Shown: one piece after another, positions 27,469 through 32,923 of the stretch
How positions within the stretch are numbered: the stretch's first letter is position 1
Layout: each line of letters starts with the position of its first letter
Origin: a virus
Reading direction: 5' to 3' (one strand)
IMG/VR virus record: IMGVR_UViG_3300044712_001574
Span: 1-32,923 of that record
Length of the DNA: 32,923 nucleotides
Translations under genes and position numbers: made by a program
The notes under the pieces: model-generated
What the model was told of the DNA's origin: nothing
Database searches by the model: none
The model's input: the letters and a program-made list of their open reading frames with translations, nothing else

Positions 27469-27713
27469 TATTCAATCATTCTACTTATCAATTCCCTCAC
27501 TGCCCAGCGCTCGCCTAAATTCGGCATCCATTCATTTTTCTCGAAGGAGGCGAAGATCATAAACTGGCTGGGGTGCTGTATTCTGTAAATGGCAATCCGA
27601 TCGGGCATGGCCGATGATTTACGCTCCAGTTCCGTGAATTGCCCCTGCACGCGGAACTCCATAAACGGCTCGCCATACAATGCTACCAGGTGCTCACGGG
27701 TATAGGTGATCAT
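27468..27713 (-). CDS. Hypothetical cargo protein
   Basis: 81 residues: MITYTREHLVALYGEPFMEFRVQGQFTELE, then FMIFASFEKNEWMPNLGERWAVRELISRM. A compact alpha/beta composition of no recognised family. Its ATG overlaps the glycosyltransferase gene stop (ATGA), so it is translationally coupled and could be an accessory to that enzyme, which is only positional reasoning. Confidence 0.5.
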   Translation of the reverse strand: MITYTREHLVALYGEPFMEFRVQGQFTELERKSSAMPDRIAIYRIQHPSQFMIFASFEKNEWMPNLGERWAVRELISRMIE

Positions 27714-28825
27714 TTGCCTATGTGTTTCAGTACATAATCTTTCATTCCTTCCACCAGCTGGCGGCGTATGCTCACGGTTGCCAACCGGCTCAGGCAGGGT
27801 GCCACGTTAAGCGAGGTGGTACCAAAGGCACATACATCGGGAGTGAGGGCCGGACCATGTTTAAAACAGGGCTGGTACTGGCACGAGCTTTTGATATCGA
27901 AAGCCATAATGTGCTTGTAATACTTCACCCGGCTTTCAGTGGTGAAGGAACTATAAATACCGATGGCTGGCTTTTCAACTCCCTCGCGGAAATGGATGGC
28001 AGCCGTATCTACCGATATCACCAGCGTAGCATCGTACAGATCGAGCAGGTACTCGCCTACGGAGCGGGATGGAATGATGTGCAGGCGCTCATCATCATCC
28101 TTCACTATCTGCGCAATGTCTTCGGATGATAATCCTTTGTAATGGGTGTACAGGTTTACATCTGCATCCTTCCCCAGTATCTCATTAATCGCATTGTACA
28201 AGGTGGAAAATGCCATGGTGCGATTCGGGGAGGATGCCTTGTGGCAGATCATGATCGATGGCTTTGCCGGATCGATAATGGAGGGGGCGGAGCTTACCCG
28301 GGCGGGAGTCATGGCCGGACGGTACCAGGTGGGATCCACTTCACGGCCCAGCTTTTCAAACCATACCTCGTACCAGTTGCGTGGAGATCCATCTTCCACC
28401 TCGGTGGTGGTATGTGCCCGGCGGATGGTTTGCAGAAACTTTTTGAGGGGCAGAAGTGTTTTCCTGAAAATTGGCTGCCTGGCATCGCATACTTCAATCT
28501 GTTTATGCTGAAGCCATGGGAGCGCCCCGGCATTGGCCGGAGTGGTAATGTACTTTACCGGAAGGCCGATGTGAGCGATGGGACTGCTCATGGCGAACAG
28601 ATCTCCCAGGGCACCATCGCGCATGAAGATGAGCCAGCTGGCTTTGTCTCCTGAATGGTACTGGGGGATATCCAGGTAGTCGGCTTCCTCGATCATGCCT
28701 ATAAGCATCTTTTTACGGAATGCTTCTTTGATGGCATTCATGGTATTCTCATGGGTGACATATATATCCCCCTGCTTGTAATGGTGAATGGATTGTGTAA
28801 ACCGGAAAATCTTTACATCACTCAT
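27710..28825 (-). CDS. Glycosyltransferase family 9-like (heptosyltransferase-like)
   Basis: 371 residues. The N-terminal domain has WLIFMRDGALGDLFAMSSPIAHIG (about 64-87), like the GxGDxxxxxP nucleotide-sugar start of GT9 heptosyltransferases. The C-terminal domain has PSIMICHKASSPNRTMAFSTLYNAI and VISVDTAAIHFREGVEKPAIGIYSSF (about 268-293), the donor-binding D-T-A-x-x-H-x-A-like segment of the family. GT9 enzymes add heptose or similar sugars to LPS cores. Carried by a phage, it could change the host surface after lysogeny, or decorate virion proteins. It is co-oriented with the DGR. Confidence 0.75.
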   Translation of the reverse strand: MSDVKIFRFTQSIHHYKQGDIYVTHENTMNAIKEAFRKKMLIGMIEEADYLDIPQYHSGDKASWLIFMRDGALGDLFAMSSPIAHIGLPVKYITTPANAGALPWLQHKQIEVCDARQPIFRKTLLPLKKFLQTIRRAHTTTEVEDGSPRNWYEVWFEKLGREVDPTWYRPAMTPARVSSAPSIIDPAKPSIMICHKASSPNRTMAFSTLYNAINEILGKDADVNLYTHYKGLSSEDIAQIVKDDDERLHIIPSRSVGEYLLDLYDATLVISVDTAAIHFREGVEKPAIGIYSSFTTESRVKYYKHIMAFDIKSSCQYQPCFKHGPALTPDVCAFGTTSLNVAPCLSRLATVSIRRQLVEGMKDYVLKHIGK

Positions 28826-28827
28826 GA

Positions 28828-29505
28828 TCAGAAGTATTGTAGTTCGTAAGGCTTGCCGTTTTCATCCTCGATAGTTACCGCATAGTCGTTGGCTCCAATG
28901 CCGGAATCGATGGAGGCTCGTGCAGGCTTGCGCTTTTTGCGTTCTGCTGGGATAGCAGGCTGCACATCCCCGAAAAGTCCGATTATTCCAATAGGCTGCT
29001 TCGGAATAGTTGATCCGATACAAGCAACCTCAACAGCTCGCTCAACAACTTCAATTATTAATTTTCTTTCATCTTTCGTGCGGCTACTCTTTTTAGTACG
29101 CATATGAGCGGCTTTCTTTTCAAACCGTCGCTTCACCACCGGGGCAATAACTGCGCTGGTACTGGTACCATTGCGCAAGCACTGGCATAGCTGCAGGAAA
29201 AATTTAGCAAAAGGCTCATCCAGATCGAGCATCCGGTGGCAGGTGGAGATGAGCATCCAGAGATCGGACCGCTCACCCATCAGGAACTTAATATCCACAT
29301 TCCGGAGCAGCGTGAGATCCTTCAGGATGGATGCTGCCACCATGCGTGCCTGGAATACCACTGGATCTTCGCAAGGGGTGAGCAACCTGGTAAGGCTCAT
29401 GCGGTAACTCGCTGCCACTGCGCTTATGTACTTGCGCCCGGTATACGTATCGTTGGCAATGATCTCCGGCTGGCGAAAGCGGTGTATTTCATTTGCTGTT
29501 CTCAT
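28828..29505 (-). CDS. Hypothetical protein after the terminase block
   Basis: 225 residues from the ATG at 29505 (MRTANEIHRFRQPEIIANDTYTG); an upstream frame to 29628 overlaps the 64-residue gene and is not needed. The first ~120 residues are helical with cysteines (LTPCEDP, STCHRML, LQLCQCL). A basic helical region follows (KRRFEKKAAHMRTKKSSRTKDERK), then a KKRKPARAS stretch and a short acidic tail. Unrecognised. The basic part could bind nucleic acid. It starts within the end of the 64-residue gene. Confidence 0.55.
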   Translation of the reverse strand: MRTANEIHRFRQPEIIANDTYTGRKYISAVAASYRMSLTRLLTPCEDPVVFQARMVAASILKDLTLLRNVDIKFLMGERSDLWMLISTCHRMLDLDEPFAKFFLQLCQCLRNGTSTSAVIAPVVKRRFEKKAAHMRTKKSSRTKDERKLIIEVVERAVEVACIGSTIPKQPIGIIGLFGDVQPAIPAERKKRKPARASIDSGIGANDYAVTIEDENGKPYELQYF

Positions 29506-29683
29506 ATCTGCTTTTTGCTGATTTAAAACTTTCGTAAGATGAATAAAGCCTGATCCTTCCTTTTTTTTCGTATTCCCGTTCTGCTTCTTCGTATGCCATG
29601 CGATTTGTTTTGTTGCAAGAATTTCCAAGCGCCCTCCAATACAGGGGCAGAAACTCTTTCATGTTTTCGTCTCTATTTTTCAT
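29489..29683 (-). CDS. 64-residue protein coupled to TerL
   Basis: The ATG at 29683 overlaps the TerL TGA (ATGA), giving MKNRDENMKEFLPLYWRALG..., a highly charged helical protein ending in YSSYESFKSAKSRYENSK. A longer frame to 29755 lies within TerL and is rejected. Small proteins in this position are common after terminase genes but have no known function. The tight coupling supports a real gene. Confidence 0.6.
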   Translation of the reverse strand: MKNRDENMKEFLPLYWRALGNSCNKTNRMAYEEAEREYEKKGRIRLYSSYESFKSAKSRYENSK

Positions 29684-31356
29684 AGGCTGCGAAGTCCCCG
29701 GGTTGCGTATATAGCGTTGATATCTGTTTCGTCTTTGGCGCGCATAGTCATCCACTCGCCTATGGCCATCACAGCAGCCACCATACCATCCACCTTGCGC
29801 TTAACATCCGACTTATCGATCTTGATGTTTCCAGCCGGATCGCGTTTAATCTCCACGTTTGAGTTCATCCAGCGGAGGACCGGGTTGCCAAAGTGGTTGA
29901 TCTGTTTACCAAGGATCATCTTTTCAAGTTCCTTGGTGGGAGCATCCATCGAAATGAATCCCTGCCGGAACTGGTTAAGTTGAATCTCATGTTCCTGCAG
30001 TTCCTGCGCCACACCATGGTGCGCACGTGCCGGGTCTATGGCTATGCTCTTAATCTTGTAATTTGAATTGATATCCAGAATATCGTGTACCAGAAATTTG
30101 GGATCTGTAACATTGCCGGGAGTGGTGCGCAGGAAATTCTGATCCTTCCAAATATCATAATCCACCCGGTCCTTGTTTTCGGTAACCTTATCTTCCGGAA
30201 CCCAAAAGAACATGAGCAGGTTATGTGGCGGCTCCACTTCCGGGAAAAATAATGCGAGCGCATTGATGTCAATGTGCGAAGCTAAGTCCAGCCCTCCGTA
30301 ACATTCCTTACCCACCAGGGTGGAAGGATCGAACGGGAAAGAACACTTCATCCAATCTTCATCGCGTATCCATTGCTGTGATGCATTGGTCCAGATGTTC
30401 AGGTTCTTTGTCATGAAGTTCACCACCTCCCGCTCGTTGTTTTTGGCAGAAAGAAACTCGGCTTGCATTTTAGAGATGTTCACGGAGATACCCATGTTCG
30501 GGTTGGACTTGATCCATACAGATGAATCCTGCCAGTTATCGCCTTCATCCAGGGTGAAGATCAGAACGAACTTATTGTTCTGCTGCTTAATGCCATTGAG
30601 TATATCGATGCAGGTCTTCCGTTCATAATAGCATGGAGATTCTTTCCGGAATCCTGCGGTGGTGATCATGAAGATGAGCGGGTTCTTTCTTGATACAGTA
30701 CCCGATTTGATGTTGTTAATAAGCTCATCCGTACGGTGGGCATGATACTCATCGATGATGGCACAATGAGGATTCAGCCCGTCCTGCTTTTCTGAATCGG
30801 AAGCAAGGGCTTCAAACTTGCTGGCCGTTTCTTCCCGGTGCAGATTGTACCGGTACACGGATATTTTTTTCAGGAGCTCAGGGGACATCTTCACGATCTG
30901 CCTGGCAGTATCGAATACGATAGATGCCTGCTTGTGATTGGTTGCGGCAGAATAAACTTCAGCACCAGCCTCACCATCTGCGATCATCATATACAGAGCG
31001 ATGCCAGCTGCCCAGGTACTCTTTCCATTCTTCTTACCAACCTCACAGTATGCGTAATTAAACCGGCGGGTGCCATCGGCATTATACCATCCGAACAAGC
31101 TCCAGATTACAAAAGCTTGCCAACCGGAAAGTTCAAAGCGCTCACCTGCATGCTCACCTTTGAAATGCCGGAGGAAGCGAAAGAAGTCAATGGCACGCTG
31201 GCCCTTCTCCCGGCTGAAGTATATTCCATGGTCGCGGTAGTTTTTCAGATCATCCAGGTGGCGATCCACAGCCATACGGGCAAGCTTACCTGTTACGATC
31301 CGGCCGGCAACCACATCATTTACCCACTGCTCCGCTATGTTCAGCTGTTTCTTCAT
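29680..31356 (-). CDS. terL: Terminase large subunit
   Basis: 558 residues. ATPase domain: Walker A GKKNGKST at about 107-114, Walker B with catalytic carboxylate HCAIIDE at 197-203, and coupling-motif-like MITTAG near 230-235. Nuclease domain: GGLDLAS at 354-360 for the first metal aspartate, IAIDPARAHHG later, and a final DGMVAAVMAIGEW with another likely ligand. It pumps and cuts DNA during packaging, of the HK97/Terminase_1 type. Starts in an overlap with TerS (ATGA) and ends in an ATGA with the next gene. With HNH and P27-type TerS it points to cos packaging, though no cos site is identified. Confidence 0.96.
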   Translation of the reverse strand: MKKQLNIAEQWVNDVVAGRIVTGKLARMAVDRHLDDLKNYRDHGIYFSREKGQRAIDFFRFLRHFKGEHAGERFELSGWQAFVIWSLFGWYNADGTRRFNYAYCEVGKKNGKSTWAAGIALYMMIADGEAGAEVYSAATNHKQASIVFDTARQIVKMSPELLKKISVYRYNLHREETASKFEALASDSEKQDGLNPHCAIIDEYHAHRTDELINNIKSGTVSRKNPLIFMITTAGFRKESPCYYERKTCIDILNGIKQQNNKFVLIFTLDEGDNWQDSSVWIKSNPNMGISVNISKMQAEFLSAKNNEREVVNFMTKNLNIWTNASQQWIRDEDWMKCSFPFDPSTLVGKECYGGLDLASHIDINALALFFPEVEPPHNLLMFFWVPEDKVTENKDRVDYDIWKDQNFLRTTPGNVTDPKFLVHDILDINSNYKIKSIAIDPARAHHGVAQELQEHEIQLNQFRQGFISMDAPTKELEKMILGKQINHFGNPVLRWMNSNVEIKRDPAGNIKIDKSDVKRKVDGMVAAVMAIGEWMTMRAKDETDINAIYATRGLRSL

Positions 31357-31835
31357 CCTAGGAAATTATCGAATTCATCTTTACTATCATTCGTTCGCCT
31401 AATCTTTCCCTCAGTTGCCGGGGTAATTCCGAACTGGCTGGCCAGCATCACAGCCTTTTCCAGAGAATCCTTTGATATTTTGTGAAGTGCTTTCGGTATA
31501 GTGTAGTTTCCAGATGCATTTCCCATATTATGAATCCGCTCATCTACCATTTGCGCTTCGGCTTCAAAGTGTGTTCCAAGCTGCTGAGCATATGCCACAA
31601 ACAGATTGAAGTTGATCGGATTCAAAATTTTAAGAGCAATCAATGAGTTACCGGTTTCTTTGTAAATGGTTTTGCTGTACTGATTCATCCACTCCGGAGG
31701 TTTCGGCAACTTCACAATGGATGGGATCTCCATAGTTCCTTTCATCCTCGCTGGCTGATCCGTTCCTCTAAGCTTTTTTACCTGGTCTGGTAATGCCTTT
31801 CTGCCCATTTTCAGATTATTGGATTTTGCACGCAT
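31353..31835 (-). CDS. terS: Terminase small subunit (P27 family)
   Basis: 160 residues from the ATG at 31835. The P27-family pattern is GRKALPDQVKKLRGTDQPARMKGTMEIPSIVKLPKPPEWMNQYSKTIYKETGNSLIALKILNPINFNLFVAYAQQLG, with the conserved LRGTxQPxR and PxxPxWM segments, and a C-terminal SLEKAVMLASQFGITPATEGKIR. It recognises the packaging site and regulates TerL. Immediately upstream of TerL with an ATGA overlap. Confidence 0.92.
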   Translation of the reverse strand: MRAKSNNLKMGRKALPDQVKKLRGTDQPARMKGTMEIPSIVKLPKPPEWMNQYSKTIYKETGNSLIALKILNPINFNLFVAYAQQLGTHFEAEAQMVDERIHNMGNASGNYTIPKALHKISKDSLEKAVMLASQFGITPATEGKIRRTNDSKDEFDNFLG

Positions 31836-31898
31836 CAAAAATTAACTCCAAACCGATACCCAGCAAGTGATGTTTTAAGGATTTATACCCATATCCCC

Positions 31899-31920
31899 TT
31901 TGCGCAATTTTTCGCGCAAA
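31899..31920. other. Inverted repeat between recombinase and TerS (candidate recombination core or operator)
   Basis: TTTGCGC and GCGCAAA are perfect 7-bp arms around an 8-base spacer. Spacing and symmetry suit a tyrosine recombinase core site with an 8-bp crossover region; no T-run follows on either strand, so it is not a terminator. It lies about 94 bases after the stop of the recombinase at 32014. A second short inverted repeat (GTAATT/AATTAC, 31984-31999) lies between. The rest of 31836-32013 shows nothing recognisable. Confidence 0.35.
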
Positions 31921-32013
31921 TTCATTGGTGTTTGAGGTTCCTATCATCATTTTTGCAAAAGCATTTAAATATCAGTGTATCAAGTAATTAACCAATTACG
32001 CTAATCATAAGTA

Positions 32014-32923
32014 TTAGTATTTAAGTCGTTGATTCATGAGGTTAGCGATGTATCCATCGTTAGCACGGAAGTGATCAACTGCCTTTAGGTAGAGCTGAGT
32101 GGTGGATATACTGTTGTGCCGTAAGAATTCCCGCACGCGGTAGATATCCTTGGTCTGCTCCCATACTATCATGGCGCCGGTGTGTCTGAGCGAATGACAT
32201 GAATAAGTTCCGGACCCTACCACCTTACCCATGTATTGCTTAACAATTACCGATACTGTGGTGGGCAGCAGGCGGCGCCTTGGTTTACTTACGAACAGTG
32301 GATCTTCCATATCCATGTTGTAACCATCGGATAGTTTGTTCAGGTACATCTCGATGGCATCGATTGACCTGGTGGATAGTTCTACTTTAACCTTATCGCT
32401 GATGGCTGATCCTTTACCCCATACCATGATGAACCAGCGATCTGCCTCACGTTGTATGTCTCCAATGATTAAGCGCGATATCTCGATCCTTCTCATGCCA
32501 CACTCAATCATGAGTACTACCATCGCATAGTCCCTTAATGCTTTGAATGTTTGTGTTCCGATTACTTCGTACAGTTTCAGTATGTGTGACTCACTGAGTG
32601 GGGTGCGCTTCATGCCAAGATCGGGGGAGGGGCGGCGGATGCCTATCATTGGATTGGGAAGGTTATGTACAGTGGACCACTTGTAGAACAGGTTGAGCGT
32701 GGATATGTAATTGCGGATGCTGCTGGCCTTATGGTCCTTCTGCAGGAATGCCTTAAACCGGATCACATCACCCTTGCGCACATTGAAGAAGTTTATTCCT
32801 TCAGTATGCAGCCAGCGTATGTACACATCCAGTTCGGTGCGATACCTGCCACGGCTCTGCTCCTGTATATCCATTTCGGATAGCCAGCCTTCCACCATGC
32901 CGGTGATCGTTTTATCTTGTAAT
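32014..32923 (-). CDS. Second tyrosine recombinase (XerC/D-like), cut by the contig ends
   Basis: On the circle the gene spans 138 back through the junction to 32014 and encodes 306 residues. The core-binding domain is about 13-100 (VEGWLSEMDIQEQSRGRYRTELDVYIRWL; SSIRNYISTLNLFYKW); the catalytic domain has R148 in ECGMRRIEIS, K174 in VWGKG, H247-S-L-R250, H273 in LRHNSI and nucleophile Y282 in QLYLK. It lacks the arm-binding domain of the plus-strand integrase. It sits in the leftward operon between HNH and TerS. Possible roles are dimer resolution, integration at a dif-like site, or DNA inversion. Only the right-hand part lies in this interval. Confidence 0.9.
   Translation of the reverse strand, partial: LQDKTITGMVEGWLSEMDIQEQSRGRYRTELDVYIRWLHTEGINFFNVRKGDVIRFKAFLQKDHKASSIRNYISTLNLFYKWSTVHNLPNPMIGIRRPSPDLGMKRTPLSESHILKLYEVIGTQTFKALRDYAMVVLMIECGMRRIEISRLIIGDIQREADRWFIMVWGKGSAISDKVKVELSTRSIDAIEMYLNKLSDGYNMDMEDPLFVSKPRRRLLPTTVSVIVKQYMGKVVGSGTYSCHSLRHTGAMIVWEQTKDIYRVREFLRHNSISTTQLYLKAVDHFRANDGYIANLMNQRLKY
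32797..32923. repeat. Terminal direct repeat, right copy (contig overlap)
   Basis: Exact copy of bases 1-127. It lies inside the 5' part of the minus-strand tyrosine recombinase gene. Joining it to the left copy continues that reading frame without a stop to a well-placed ATG at 138, which supports the circular interpretation. Confidence 0.93.

Noticed and set aside
28142-28654. 170-residue plus-strand frame opposite the GT9-like gene
   Set aside because: Antisense shadow of a gene with clear family motifs; no promoter or domain.
31899-31920. Rho-independent terminator for the recombinase or TerS region
   Set aside because: There is no T-run after the stem on either strand.

Overview
This window looks like a complete, circular (or circularly permuted) temperate siphovirus genome. 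Bases 1-127 are repeated exactly at 32797-32923, the mark of an assembler overlap on a circular molecule, so the unique genome would be 32,796 bp. The host is most likely a member of the Bacteroidota. The plus-strand integrase has the SAM-like/arm type common there, several genes belong to families common in that phylum (DUF4373, DUF4406, Rha, GSRLC-type retroelement targets), and candidate promoters have a TAnnTTTG box. No ribosomal, tRNA or CRISPR sequence was seen.

Layout. Plus strand, 4383-6916: lysogeny block (small HTH regulator, lipoprotein, arm-type tyrosine integrase). Everything else is on the minus strand and reads leftward from the 4290-4380 control region through the contig ends to 6888. 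Early genes come first (4286 down to 116): HTH protein, Rha antirepressor-like protein, small proteins, excisionase-like HTH, OB-fold protein, DUF4373 replication protein with iteron-like repeats, DUF4406 and HNH nuclease. A second tyrosine recombinase spans the artificial contig ends. Next are TerS and TerL (31835-29680), then a 7.3-kb cargo block (29683-22402) with two glycosyltransferase-like genes, a radical-SAM-like DUF5131 gene, small unknowns and a diversity-generating retroelement (DGR). A terminator and a repeat-bearing control region (22184-22401) separate this from the structural genes: portal, prohead protease, major capsid protein, HhH protein, connectors, tail terminator, two tandem tail-tube paralogues, the G/GT chaperone with a -1 frameshift, a short tape measure, tail hub, secreted spike-like proteins, holin, amidase and a spanin-like membrane protein.

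The most interesting system is the DGR at 22985-25335. One template repeat (24333-24410) serves two tandem targets whose variable repeats differ from it at 17 and 15 positions over a 78-nt core, and every difference is at a template adenine. The reverse transcriptase carries YADD and the DGR-type IGNYLSQ motif. No Avd gene is recognisable; a 101-residue OB-like protein overlaps the RT gene instead. The targets are small free-standing proteins rather than parts of the tail fibre.

Other unusual points are a family of about 20-bp GC-rich palindromes scattered in and between genes, iteron-like repeats inside the replication gene, a row of three operator-like 17-mers, capsid and spike proteins with hydrophobic or signal-peptide N-termini, and two different tyrosine recombinases on one small genome.
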